Assembly (NCBI GenBank): GCA_016937575.1
Contig: JAFHKN010000002.1
Location: 2,418,001 to 2,482,000, forward strand
DNA: 64,000 nucleotides
Direction of reading: 5' to 3'
Origin: Roseomonas aeriglobus
GTDB lineage: Bacteria; Pseudomonadota; Alphaproteobacteria; Sphingomonadales; Sphingomonadaceae
Below the pieces are notes generated by a model. The model saw only the letters and a program-made list of their open reading frames with translations. It did no database searches and was not told where the DNA came from. Shown here piece after piece: positions 55,952 through 64,000 of the stretch (within the stretch, counting starts at the first letter, position 1; the number at the start of each line of letters is the position of its first letter). A program made the translations under genes and the position numbers.

Positions 55952-57364
55952 ATGGCGAATACGGCCAGCGACGTACTGCAGAAGATCAAGGACGAAGAGA
56001 TCGAGTGGATCGATCTGCGCTTCACCGATCCCAAGGGCAAGTGGCAGCACCTGACCATGGTCGCGAGCGTGATGGGCGAGGACGAGTGGACCGACGGCCT
56101 GATGTTCGACGGCTCGTCGATCGAGGGTTGGAAGGCGATCAACGAATCGGACATGATCCTGAAGCCGGATCTGGACGCGGTCTACACTGATCCCTTCTCG
56201 GCCACCCCGATGCTGATCGTGTTCTGCGACATTCTGGAGCCGTCGACGGGCGAGGGCTACACCCGTGATCCGCGCACGACCGCCAAGCGCGCCGAAGCCT
56301 ATGTCAAGACGCTGGGCATCGGCGACACTGTGTATGTCGGGCCGGAAGCCGAATTCTTCATGTTCGACGATGTGCGGTTCGAGAACACCTATTCGTCCAG
56401 CTACTACAAGCTCGACGACATCGAACTGCCGGGCAATTCGGGCCGCGAATATGAAGGCGGCAACCTGGCGCACCGTCCGCGCGCCAAGGGCGGCTATTTC
56501 CCGGTCGCGCCGGTCGATAGCGCCGTCGACATCCGCGGCGAGATGGTGTCGACCATGCTCGAAATGGGCCTGCCCTGCGACAAGCACCACCACGAAGTCG
56601 CCGCCGCGCAGCACGAACTGGGCCTGACCTTCGGCACGCTGACCACGACCGCCGATCGCATGCAGATCTACAAGTACGTCGTCCATCAGGTCGCGCATGC
56701 CTATGGCAAGACGGCGACGTTCATGCCCAAGCCGATCAAGGAAGATAACGGCTCGGGCATGCACACCCACTTCTCGATCTGGGAAGGCAAGACCCCGCTG
56801 TTCGCCGGCAACGGCTATGCGGGTCTGAGCGACATGTGCCTCTACTTCATCGGCGGCATCATCAAGCACGCCAAGGCGGTCAACGCCTTCACCAACCCGA
56901 CGACCAACAGCTACAAGCGCCTGGTCCCGGGCTATGAAGCGCCGGTGCTGCTGGCCTATTCGAGCCGCAACCGCTCGGCCTCGTGCCGCATCCCGTACGG
57001 CTCGGGCGCCAAGGCCAAGCGCGTCGAAGTCCGCTTCCCCGATGCGCTCGCCAACCCGTATCTCGCCTATGCCGCGCTGCTGATGGCGGGCCTGGACGGC
57101 ATCCAGAACAAGATCCATCCGGGCGAGGCGATGGACAAGAACCTGTACGACCTGCCGCCGGCCGAACTCGCCGAAGTGCCGACCGTCGCCGGTTCGCTGC
57201 GCGAGGCGCTGGACAGCCTGGAAGCCGACATGGACTTCCTGCTGAAGGGCGACGTGTTCACCAAGGACCAGATCGAGGCCTATGTCGAACTCAAGCGTGC
57301 CGATGTGGCGCGTTGGGAAATGACGCCGAGCCCGGTCGAGTTTGATATGTACTACAGCGGCTGA
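55952..57364 (+). CDS. glnA: Glutamine synthetase type I
   Basis: A 470-aa dodecameric ATP-dependent ammonia assimilation enzyme. Motifs: [18 protein letters not shown] (beta-Grasp domain end), [12 protein letters not shown] metal site, the ATP loop [32 protein letters not shown] for glutamate binding, and the adenylylation loop [12 protein letters not shown] with its Tyr near residue 398, so it is subject to GlnE control. A 95-base gap after glnB contains a GCCGTCCCGGGGGACGGC hairpin that could attenuate or stabilise the message. Confidence 0.98.
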   Translation: MANTASDVLQKIKDEEIEWIDLRFTDPKGKWQHLTMVASVMGEDEWTDGLMFDGSSIEGWKAINESDMILKPDLDAVYTDPFSATPMLIVFCDILEPSTGEGYTRDPRTTAKRAEAYVKTLGIGDTVYVGPEAEFFMFDDVRFENTYSSSYYKLDDIELPGNSGREYEGGNLAHRPRAKGGYFPVAPVDSAVDIRGEMVSTMLEMGLPCDKHHHEVAAAQHELGLTFGTLTTTADRMQIYKYVVHQVAHAYGKTATFMPKPIKEDNGSGMHTHFSIWEGKTPLFAGNGYAGLSDMCLYFIGGIIKHAKAVNAFTNPTTNSYKRLVPGYEAPVLLAYSSRNRSASCRIPYGSGAKAKRVEVRFPDALANPYLAYAALLMAGLDGIQNKIHPGEAMDKNLYDLPPAELAEVPTVAGSLREALDSLEADMDFLLKGDVFTKDQIEAYVELKRADVARWEMTPSPVEFDMYYSG

Positions 57365-57439
57365 GCCGGCCGTGCCGGCAGGCGGTGCGAGCGGCAAAGC
57401 CAGCTCGCACAATCGCTGCCGGCCGGCGTCGCTCAGGCG

Positions 57440-57468
57440 ACGACCGACGACGCGGCTTTGCCGCGGCA
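57440..57468. repeat. GC-rich palindrome, copy of the 14169 element (reverse)
   Basis: GACCGACGACGCGGCTTTGCCGCGGC is a reverse complement of bases near 14171-14197 apart from small changes. It sits in the 340-base spacer after glnA, which otherwise holds GC-rich hairpins (57370-57435), a terminator (57476) and the CATTCCCGC element (57530). No coding potential seen in the spacer. Confidence 0.6.
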
Positions 57469-57475
57469 AAATCTG

Positions 57476-57513
57476 AAAGGGGCGTGCGGGAAACCGGGCG
57501 CCCTTTTCTTTTG
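57476..57513 (+). terminator. Terminator of glnBA
   Basis: AAAGGGGCG (57476-57484) and the later CGCCCTTTT pair with one bulged G around an 18-nt loop, followed by a T-rich run (TTTTCTTTT). Intrinsic terminator about 110 bases past glnA. Confidence 0.75.
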
Positions 57514-57529
57514 CCCGTCCGCATCCACC

Positions 57530-57622
57530 GTCATTCCCGCGCAGGCGGGAATCCATCGTCGCTGAACGACATGAGACCACGGCAACCAGCGTCAATTGAT
57601 CCCCGCCTTCGCAGGGATGACG
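57530..57622. repeat. CATTCCCGC-family inverted-repeat element, copy 2
   Basis: The left arm CGTCATTCCCGCGCAGGCGG and right arm CCCCGCCTTCGCAGGGATGACG are inverted with small differences. The right arm resembles that of the element at 5401-5500, including the ATTGATCCCCGCCTT segment. Lies between glnA and the M20 peptidase gene. Confidence 0.8.
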
Positions 57623-57704
57623 GAAAGTAATTCCGGCATCCTGACGCACTCCTGGGGACGGGCAATCGCTTGCCGCACCGGGAGCCCTCGACTAGCCTCG
57701 CCCC

Positions 57705-59006
57705 ATGATCCGCGCCCTCCCCCTCCTCGCTCTCGCTGCCACCCTCGCCACCCCGGCCATCGCGCAAACCCCGGCGCAGATCGCGACGATGCGCAAGACG
57801 ATCGCGGCCGAGGAGGCGCGCACCGTCGATCTGCTGACGGCTCTCGTGAACCAGAACTCCGGCTCGTTGAATCTCGACGGTGTCACCAAGGTCGCCGAGA
57901 TGATGCGGGCGGAGCTGGAGCCACTGGGTTTCAACGTCACCTGGGAGGACCAGAAGGCCGCCGGCCGCGCCGGGCATCTGGTTGCGACCAAGCCGGGCAA
58001 GGGCGCCAAACTGCTCCTTATCGGCCACCTCGACACGGTGTTCGAGCCCTCCTCCCCGTTCCAGAAGGCGGTGCGGGAGGGCAACAGGCTGACCGGCCCG
58101 GGGTCGGGCGACGACAAGGGCGGGCTGGTCGTGATCGTCGCGGCGCTGCGCGCGATGCAGGCGGCGGGGACGCTGCGGGATGCGGCGATCACCGTCTATC
58201 TGACTGGCGACGAGGAGAAGACCGGCACCCCGCTCGACGTCGCGCGCGGCGGCCTGATCGCGGCGGGCAAGGCCGCCGACTATGCGCTGGAATATGAGGG
58301 CCTGTACGTCGAGGATGGCAAGGAATGGGGCACGATCGCGCGGCGCAGCGCCGCGAGCTGGGAGCTCCGTACCAAGGGCAAGACCGGGCATTCGGCCGGC
58401 ATTTTCAACGAGAAGATGGGCTATGGTGCGATCTACGAGATGGTGCGCATCCTCGACGCCTTTCGTCGCGACCTGCCCGAACCCAATCTGACCTATAACG
58501 TCGGCGTGCTGGCGGGCGGCACCCCGGCGACGATCGACGCGGCAGGGGTCGACGTGGCTGCGACCGGCAAGACCAATGTCATCGCCGCCGACGCGATCGC
58601 GCGCGGCGACCTGCGCACGCTGACGCCCGAACAGGACGCGGGCGTACGCAAGAAAATGGCGGGTATCGTCGAACAGCATCTGCCCCTCACCTCGGCGACG
58701 CTCAGTTTTTCGGACAGCTATCCGCCGATGGCGCCGACCGACGCCAACGCCGCGCTGCTGGTCAAGCTGAACGCGGTCAACCGCGACCTGGGTCTGCCGG
58801 AGACGCCGCCACTCGATCCGCTGAAGCGGGGTGCGGCGGACTCAGGCTTCGTTGCTGCCAATGTCGCGACGATCGGCGGGCTGGGCGCGGCCGGCACCGG
58901 TGCGCATGCGGACGGCGAATGGGTCGACCTTGCCTCCATCCCGCGCCAGGCGCTGCGTTCGGCAGCGCTCCTTACCCGCTTGTCGAAGGAACGCTCGAAG
59001 CGGTGA
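57705..59006 (+). CDS. Secreted M20-family zinc carboxypeptidase (CPG2-like)
   Basis: A 433-aa protein. The signal peptide ends PAIAQ (residue 21). Zinc ligands: His and Asp in LLIGHLDTVFEP, Asp in GSGDDKGG, Glu pair in TGDEEKTG, and a late His in TGAHADGEWV. The dimerisation lid is about residues 215-330 (TKGKTGHSAGI with the catalytic His). Family members release C-terminal glutamate or split small peptides and conjugates. It is close to glutamate carboxypeptidase in length; exact substrate unknown. Confidence 0.9.
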   Translation: MIRALPLLALAATLATPAIAQTPAQIATMRKTIAAEEARTVDLLTALVNQNSGSLNLDGVTKVAEMMRAELEPLGFNVTWEDQKAAGRAGHLVATKPGKGAKLLLIGHLDTVFEPSSPFQKAVREGNRLTGPGSGDDKGGLVVIVAALRAMQAAGTLRDAAITVYLTGDEEKTGTPLDVARGGLIAAGKAADYALEYEGLYVEDGKEWGTIARRSAASWELRTKGKTGHSAGIFNEKMGYGAIYEMVRILDAFRRDLPEPNLTYNVGVLAGGTPATIDAAGVDVAATGKTNVIAADAIARGDLRTLTPEQDAGVRKKMAGIVEQHLPLTSATLSFSDSYPPMAPTDANAALLVKLNAVNRDLGLPETPPLDPLKRGAADSGFVAANVATIGGLGAAGTGAHADGEWVDLASIPRQALRSAALLTRLSKERSKR

Positions 59007-59041
59007 CGCGTCTGTCCGGGCAAACCTCCCGGAGAATAGCC

Positions 59042-59653
59042 ATGGCCAAGCTGAAAGCGATCGCGCTCAACTGTACCCTGAAGGCGAATGCCGCCGACAA
59101 AAGCTCGACCGATGCGATGATCGCGGTGCTCGAACAGGCGTTTGCCGAGCATGACGTCGAAGTCACCGAGACGATCCGCGTCGCGGCATGCGACGTCAAA
59201 CCCGGCGTCACCAGCGACGAGGGACCCGGTGACGACTGGCCGCTGATGCGCAAGAAGATCCTCGACCACGACATCCTGATCTTCGGCGGCCCGATCTGGA
59301 TGGGCCAGATCGGCAGCATCGCCAAGCGCGTGTTGGAGCGGATGGACGCCTTCATCAGCGAAACCGACGACCAGGGCCGGATGCCGTCCTACGGCAAGGT
59401 CGCGGTGGCGGCGATCGTCGGGAACGAGGACGGCGCGCATTTCAGCTCCGCCCAGCTGTTCCAGTCGCTGAACGACACCGGCTGGACCATCCCTGCAGTC
59501 GCCGCCTGCTACTGGGTCGGCGAAGCGATGGGGTCGACCGACTTCCAGGACCTGCCCGAAACGCCGGAAAAGGTAACGAAGACCGCGAAGATGGTCGCAT
59601 CGAATGCGGCGCATCTGGCGGGGTTGCTGAAGGGCGCGAATTATCCGGGGTGA
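59042..59653 (+). CDS. Flavodoxin-fold NAD(P)H:FMN reductase
   Basis: A 203-aa protein. The start LKAIALNCTLKANAADKSST supplies the FMN phosphate loop, IFGGPIWMGQIGSIAKRVLE the conserved central flavin loop, and VAVAAIVGNEDGAHFSSAQL the third. It belongs to the WrbA/NADPH-dependent FMN reductase group. ATG 59042 has CGGAGAA upstream. Located 35 bases after the M20 peptidase gene; probably co-transcribed, with no functional link known. Confidence 0.88.
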   Translation: MAKLKAIALNCTLKANAADKSSTDAMIAVLEQAFAEHDVEVTETIRVAACDVKPGVTSDEGPGDDWPLMRKKILDHDILIFGGPIWMGQIGSIAKRVLERMDAFISETDDQGRMPSYGKVAVAAIVGNEDGAHFSSAQLFQSLNDTGWTIPAVAACYWVGEAMGSTDFQDLPETPEKVTKTAKMVASNAAHLAGLLKGANYPG

Positions 59654-59658
59654 TCCGA

Positions 59659-59775
59659 TCCTCCCCTGAGAGGGGAGCAGGACCATCGGAAGGATGGTGG
59701 AGGGGTGTCCCGCTCAGGATAGGCCGACACCCCTCCGTCAGGCCTGCGGCCTGCCACCTCCCACTACAGGGGGGA
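59659..59775. repeat. GGGGAGG-type palindromic element, diverged copy
   Basis: CCTCCCCTGAGAGGGGAG at the left, GGTGGAGGGGTGTCC against GACACCCCTCCGTCA in the centre, a GGCCTGCGGCC hairpin and CACCTCCCACTACAGGGGGG at the right. Same central arms as the elements at 22382 and 26409, with more drift. It separates two convergent genes and may end transcription. Confidence 0.8.
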
Positions 59776-59780
59776 TGGGC

Positions 59781-60761
59781 TTATCCCGGAATCAGCAATG
59801 TGCTCCCCCGCGTCTCGCCTGCTTCCATCGCGCGGTGCGCTTCCGCGGCGTCCTCCAGCGCGAAGGTGCGGCCGATCTCGGGCCGGATGTGCCCGGCGCG
59901 GAGCATGCCGAACACCGCGTCGAAGCCCGCTGCGCGTTCCTCTGGCGTGACGTAGTAATCGAACATCGTCGGGCGCGTGACGAACACCGACCCGTGCGCG
60001 GACAATGTGCCGAGATTGACGCCCGTCACCGCGCCCGAGGCATTGCCGAAGCTGACGATCAGCCCCCGGCGCCTGACCGATGTGAGCGACGTCTCCCAGC
60101 TTGCCTTGCCGACGCCGTCGAACACGACGTCGGCACCCGCGCCGCCGGTGATCTCGCGTACCCGCGCGGCGATGTCGTCGCTGCGATGATCGAGCACATG
60201 GTCGGCCCCGGCGTGCCTGGCGTCCTTGCCCTTCTCCGCGCCCCCGGCGATGCCGATGACGGTGCTTCCCCGCGCCTTCAGCCAGCCGACGAGCAGATGC
60301 CCGACCCCGCCCGCCGCGGCCCAGACGAGCGCGGTCTGGCCCGGCTGCACCTTCGCACAGCGATCGACGAGAAATTCCGTCGTGCCGCCCTTCAGCAGCA
60401 CCGTCGCCGCGGTGCGATCATCGATGTCGTCCGGTAGCGGGATCAGCTCCTTCGCCGGCAGAACCCTCGCGGTCGCATAGGCGCCGCGGGTCGGGCCGAA
60501 AGTGCCGACGCGATCGCCGGGCTTCACCGTCGTCACGCCCGGCCCGACCGCCTCGACCACGCCGGCCGCTTCGCTGCCTAAGCCGGCGGGAAGCTCGACC
60601 GGATAGAGGCCGCTGCGGTGATAGGCGTCGATATAGTTCAGGCCCACCGCAGTGTTGCGCATCAGCACATCGCCCTCGCCAGGCGGATCCAGGTCGACAT
60701 CGACCCACTGGATCACCTCGGGTCCGCCGGTACGCTCGATCCGTGCAGTGCGTGCCTTCAT
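59781..60761 (-). CDS. NADPH:quinone oxidoreductase (zeta-crystallin-like)
   Basis: A 326-aa zinc-free medium-chain reductase. Motifs: VGLNYIDAYHRSGLYPVELP, GSEAAGVVEAVGPGVT, the NADPH motif VWAAAGGVGHLLVGWLKARG, and HRSDDIAARVREITGGAGAD. No zinc-binding cysteines. ATG 60761 (MKARTARIERTGG) is the family start; the longer frame upstream overlaps the membrane protein gene. It follows that gene with a gap of 4 bases. Confidence 0.93.
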   Translation of the reverse strand: MKARTARIERTGGPEVIQWVDVDLDPPGEGDVLMRNTAVGLNYIDAYHRSGLYPVELPAGLGSEAAGVVEAVGPGVTTVKPGDRVGTFGPTRGAYATARVLPAKELIPLPDDIDDRTAATVLLKGGTTEFLVDRCAKVQPGQTALVWAAAGGVGHLLVGWLKARGSTVIGIAGGAEKGKDARHAGADHVLDHRSDDIAARVREITGGAGADVVFDGVGKASWETSLTSVRRRGLIVSFGNASGAVTGVNLGTLSAHGSVFVTRPTMFDYYVTPEERAAGFDAVFGMLRAGHIRPEIGRTFALEDAAEAHRAMEAGETRGSTLLIPG

Positions 60762-60765
60762 CTCA

Positions 60766-61329
60766 TCAGTCTCCGTTTCGCGCGGCGATGGCAAAGGCGC
60801 CGGCGGCCGCCAGCCACAACGTCGTGACGACCAGAGTGGCTCCGATGATGTCCCGCGGATAGTTGCGGCTGCCCTCGCCCCAACCCATCGCGAGTGCAAG
60901 GATGCCGATCGCGACCTGCACCGCGGCGGCGACGGCGAAGGTCCAGGCCATTCCCCGGGCGCGGGCATGCGTCACGAAGGCCCCGCCAACCGCCACTGCA
61001 ATGACGAGTGCATAGAGCTGGTTAGCGGCGTTGTCCTCGCTGCCAATGATGCCGACCGCCAGATTCACCCAGACCAGGAAGAAGCCGGCGAATACCCCGA
61101 TCGCCGCACCGATCCGGTAAGGCCAACCGCCCGCCATTCGTGTCAGCCGATCGAACGCGAGTCCGGCGACGGCAAGCATGGTGCCGAAGACGAGGAAGTC
61201 GAACGCGGTCCAGTTGACCTCGCGCGTGAACTGCATCGCGACGAACGGCAGCGCGAGCAGGGCGACGGCGCCGCTCCAGGCGGCGATGCGCAGGCGGCGG
61301 CCAAGCGAGTCGTTGGTGGTGCTGGTCAT
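60766..61329 (-). CDS. Small integral membrane protein
   Basis: A 187-aa protein with five hydrophobic segments (about residues 15-35, 42-62, 70-95, 102-122, 150-180) and very few loops. It starts MTSTTNDSLGRRLRIAAW at ATG 61329 with AAGGA upstream. I recognise no family with certainty. Upstream partner of the quinone oxidoreductase, so it may work with a redox or detoxification function (inference). Confidence 0.75.
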   Translation of the reverse strand: MTSTTNDSLGRRLRIAAWSGAVALLALPFVAMQFTREVNWTAFDFLVFGTMLAVAGLAFDRLTRMAGGWPYRIGAAIGVFAGFFLVWVNLAVGIIGSEDNAANQLYALVIAVAVGGAFVTHARARGMAWTFAVAAAVQVAIGILALAMGWGEGSRNYPRDIIGATLVVTTLWLAAAGAFAIAARNGD

Positions 61330-61425
61330 GGGTGTCCTTCCGGTGAGCTTGGATGGACCGGATGTGGCAGGTCGGCGGGTGAGCGGCATGAGCGCGGTGT
61401 GAGGAAGCGGTGAAAAGCGCAATAC

Positions 61426-61456
61426 CGTCGGACGGGACCGCGGCGCGGCCCCGCCA
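61426..61456. repeat. GC-rich palindromic element, third copy
   Basis: ACCGTCGGACGGGACCGCGG then GCGGCCCCGCC resembles CGTCGGACGGGGCC...GGCCCCGCC at 14187-14218. It lies in the 178-base gap between the membrane protein gene and tamB; the rest of that gap shows no clear feature. Confidence 0.55.
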
Positions 61457-61507
61457 CCCGCCGTGGCGAGTCCGCGATGTGCTTTAAGCAAATCGCCGGC
61501 CGCCCGC

Positions 61508-64000
61508 TCAGTAATCCTTCGTCACGCGGACGTTCACGCTCTGTCGCCCGATCGTCGACACCGACGACAGCAGCGACAGCCAGCGCGTGACCTGAAACTC
61601 CAGGCGCGTTGCCGAATAGCCCTGACCGTCGGAGATGATTTCCGCATAGACCCGTCGAGTCAGGAATTTGCCGGCGGCGATCGAGGTGGCCGCCCCCGTC
61701 TGCGGGTCGGCGGGCAGGATGCGCAGGCGGTCGAGTCCGGCTGCACGACGCACCGCGTTGATCGGATTGAGCCCATTGCCGCCGTTCTGCAGCGCCGACA
61801 CCGCCGCGGCCAGCTGCAGCGCCTCGGGCGCCGACAGGCTGGTGATCGACGTCCCGAACAACAGTCGCGAAAGCAGCTCGTCTTCGGGCAGCGCGGGTAC
61901 GCTGGTGAAACCGATCTCGGGCCGTTCCGACGTCCCCGTCACGCGGATCGTCGCGTTCAGCCCTTGCGTGTTCGCATTCGCGGCGATGTCGAGCGCCGGG
62001 TTGGCGGGCACGCTGCCGTCGAACCGGATATTGCCGCGGTCGATCTCGAACTCGCGACCGGCGAATTCGTAATCGCCGCGAACCAGATCGAGACGGCCGG
62101 TGATCTTCGGATTGGTCGGCTCGCCGGCAATCTTGAGATTTCCCGACCACACGCTGTCGAGGCCAAGCCCCTGGACGACGAACCCTTCGCCGATCCGTGC
62201 ATCGAGATCGAGCTGCCAGGGCTCGGCGGGCTGGTCGTCTTCGTCTCCGCCGCCCGGCACATTGATCTCGCGGATGTTGAGCCGCGGGATGGGCACCGTC
62301 TGCGCAGCCTGGCCCAACCGGTAGCGTCCGCGGTTGACGGTAACCTGACCCGAGATGGTGCCGCCCACACCGTCCGAACGGAACCGCAAGGGGCCACTGA
62401 CCGTCGCCGAGATATCGTCGCGGCCGATCAGCCGGGCATTGTCGGCCTGAACCGACAGGTCGATGCCGAGCCCGCGCGCGGCGGCGAAATCGAAACTGCC
62501 GCTGCCCGATACGCGGCCGGCGCCGCTGTCCTGCGCGGTAAACTGATCGATGACCAGTCGCGACCCGCCGAAGCGCCCGCTCGCCGCCAGGTTGCGCAGC
62601 ACGGTGCCGGTGACGCTGCTCTCGATCCGCGCGGTCTGGGTGCGCAGCGAGCCGCGGATCTGCGGGCTTGCCAGCCGACCGGTCACGTCGGCGCCGATCG
62701 CGACGGGACCCGACAGGTCGAACAGCTCGACGCCCGTCAGTCGCCACAAGGTGTCGGCGGGACCCGAATACCGAATCTGCCCGAACAGCGGCGCATTCAT
62801 CAGCCGCGTCATCAGGTCGCCCCCGCCAAGCGGCGACAGCAGCATCTGCGCGCGGCCGATCGTCTGCCCGCCGCTCGCCATGACCGCGCGGACGCCCGCC
62901 TTGCCAGCGTCGAGCGTGCCGGCGATGCCGACATCGATCGGGCGGGAGGACAGGACGAGGCCCGATCGGGTGAGCCCGCGTATCGTCATGTCGATCGTAC
63001 CGGTCGGGGCCGCCCCGGTGCGATCGACGTAACGGAGGTTGCCCGTCGCGCTGCCGCCGAGGCCGAGGCCGGGATAGCCGATGTCGAGCACCGACAGCGG
63101 CATGCGGGTGAGACTTGCGTCGATCGCGGTCTCGACGCCTGAGAAACGCCCGCCGACCTGGGCTTCGCCGCCCGCGAACGTCAGTCGCGTCGGCTCCAGA
63201 CGCCAGCCATCGCCATCGCGGATGATCACCGCAGGCGCCTGAAGGGCGATCGGCCGGCGGTCGACGGTTCCTTGTGCCTGAACGGTGTAGCGGTCCGTTG
63301 CGACGCCGATGACCGATTGAATCGCGAACGCGCGCCCGCGGCTGCCGGCGATCGAGGCGCGGATCTCCCCGACGCCGCCGACCAGCTTCGCGTTCGCCGC
63401 GAGCCGGGCGAGCGATAGCGATCCGCGGCGCAGGCCTTGCGCGGTCACCGTCGCCTCGATCGAGGTGCCGGCAGGGTCGAGCAGCACGGCCGCCTCGACA
63501 TGCCCGCGGCGGATCCGCAGTCCGTTCAAATCGGCGGCCTGTGCGTCGAGCAGAATGTCGATCCGCTGGACGTCGCCCTGCGGCCGGAACGCGAGATTGC
63601 CGCTCAGCCCGCGCCCGGCGACGTCGAGCTTGCCGGCGAACCCACCGTCGACGACGTCGAGCACACCGGTCGATCGCGTGCCGGCCACGTCCAGCCGGGC
63701 GATCTGGATCCGCGCGTCGCTGCCCTGCGGTAGCAGGATCGCTCCTGCCGCCTGGAACGCGCCGAGCCGCGACCCGCCCGCAGCGGTGAAATCGAAGCCT
63801 TGCGCCGTGGGGTCGAGGTGGGCGCGCACGTCGCTCAGCCCCAATGCATCGGCAGGGCGGCGCAACAGCAGGTCGATCGTCGGCCGCTCGATCCGCCCGT
63901 CGAGGCGCAGCGTGAGCGGACCATAGCGCGCCTGGCTACCCGAACCTTCGAAGAAAAAGGTCCCGTCGCGGCGGCGATAGCCGTTGCCGCTCAGCTTCAG
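61508..64000 (-). CDS. tamB: TamB-like translocation and assembly module protein, 5' part outside window
   Basis: Inner-membrane-anchored periplasmic protein that bridges to TamA/Omp85 to move lipids or help barrel assembly. At least 830 codons are visible, open to the window edge. The sequence is a long series of beta-strand-rich repeats (VTIRGLTRSGLVLSSRPIDV, GDYEFAGREFEIDRGNIRFD) ending in the typical C-terminal DUF490 block: TVRVTGTSERPEIGF-like strand (TIRVTGTSERPEIGFTSVPA), LPEDELLSRLLFGTSITSLS, and a last strand SVNVRVTKDY with aromatic end. The missing N-terminus should hold the membrane anchor; tamA would be expected just upstream outside the window. Confidence 0.92.
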   Translation of the reverse strand: MKLSGNGYRRRDGTFFFEGSGSQARYGPLTLRLDGRIERPTIDLLLRRPADALGLSDVRAHLDPTAQGFDFTAAGGSRLGAFQAAGAILLPQGSDARIQIARLDVAGTRSTGVLDVVDGGFAGKLDVAGRGLSGNLAFRPQGDVQRIDILLDAQAADLNGLRIRRGHVEAAVLLDPAGTSIEATVTAQGLRRGSLSLARLAANAKLVGGVGEIRASIAGSRGRAFAIQSVIGVATDRYTVQAQGTVDRRPIALQAPAVIIRDGDGWRLEPTRLTFAGGEAQVGGRFSGVETAIDASLTRMPLSVLDIGYPGLGLGGSATGNLRYVDRTGAAPTGTIDMTIRGLTRSGLVLSSRPIDVGIAGTLDAGKAGVRAVMASGGQTIGRAQMLLSPLGGGDLMTRLMNAPLFGQIRYSGPADTLWRLTGVELFDLSGPVAIGADVTGRLASPQIRGSLRTQTARIESSVTGTVLRNLAASGRFGGSRLVIDQFTAQDSGAGRVSGSGSFDFAAARGLGIDLSVQADNARLIGRDDISATVSGPLRFRSDGVGGTISGQVTVNRGRYRLGQAAQTVPIPRLNIREINVPGGGDEDDQPAEPWQLDLDARIGEGFVVQGLGLDSVWSGNLKIAGEPTNPKITGRLDLVRGDYEFAGREFEIDRGNIRFDGSVPANPALDIAANANTQGLNATIRVTGTSERPEIGFTSVPALPEDELLSRLLFGTSITSLSAPEALQLAAAVSALQNGGNGLNPINAVRRAAGLDRLRILPADPQTGAATSIAAGKFLTRRVYAEIISDGQGYSATRLEFQVTRWLSLLSSVSTIGRQSVNVRVTKDY

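Overview
The window is a high-GC alphaproteobacterial chromosome segment, most likely from a sphingomonad (Sphingomonas or a close relative). Three things point there: a complete protocatechuate 4,5-cleavage (lig) gene set with the ligK-ligU-ligI order I know from Sphingobium SYK-6, large TonB-dependent receptors, and EcfG-type general-stress promoter motifs. No rRNA, CRISPR array, transposase or integrase was seen. One tRNA gene is present (Gly, anticodon CCC).

Layout. 1-10.4 kb: housekeeping genes (metZ, leuB, recO) mixed with glycosylation and envelope genes (a GT39-type glycosyltransferase, a GT2-GtrA fusion, a polysaccharide deacetylase with a GNAT/FemAB-like partner) and a large TonB receptor. 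10.7-14.1 kb: a single-chain type ISP/IIG-like restriction-modification gene broken by an in-frame TAG, with an AT-rich specificity segment and an overlapping small excisionase-like HTH gene. 14.2-20.3 kb: uvrC, then a stress-type cluster (lipoprotein, CsbD-like proteins, PAS-LuxR regulator, membrane protein, entericidin-like lipoprotein) with a putative EcfG promoter at its head. 20.4-31.1 kb: the aromatic catabolic region. Together pobA, ligAB, ligC, ligI, ligU, ligJ and ligK take 4-hydroxybenzoate to pyruvate plus oxaloacetate. A LysR regulator with two HTH domains (ligR) sits at the divergence point, with a DUF1932-type dehydrogenase and an aldo/keto reductase attached. 31.2-34.8 kb: two GH43-like propeller proteins and a GH27 alpha-galactosidase. 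34.8-42.7 kb: tRNA-Gly, a tRNA-like 3' remnant, and a divergent cluster of two TonB receptors against an ABC exporter with two DUF3526-type permeases, followed by an AraC regulator.

43.9-48.9 kb is the most novel-looking region: an operon with a consensus EcfG promoter that encodes a PrtD-type ABC transporter and an HlyD-type adaptor, bracketed by two small acidic proteins that share an N-terminal MxGL..IF signature, plus a 368-aa Ala/Thr-rich protein. I read it as a stress-induced type I secretion system with its own small cargo. 49-55.3 kb: thioesterase-thiolase, an alcohol dehydrogenase, a CinA-like protein, map, a vapB gene with a frameshifted vapC, and endonuclease V. 55.4-57.4 kb: glnB-glnA behind a near-consensus sigma-54 promoter. 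57.7-64 kb: an M20 peptidase, a flavodoxin-fold protein, a quinone oxidoreductase with a membrane protein, and the 3' part of tamB.

Several families of dispersed palindromic intergenic elements recur. One of them (about 120 bp, ending in AGGGGAGG) lies directly upstream of ligU and ligA and appears to supply their Shine-Dalgarno sequences.
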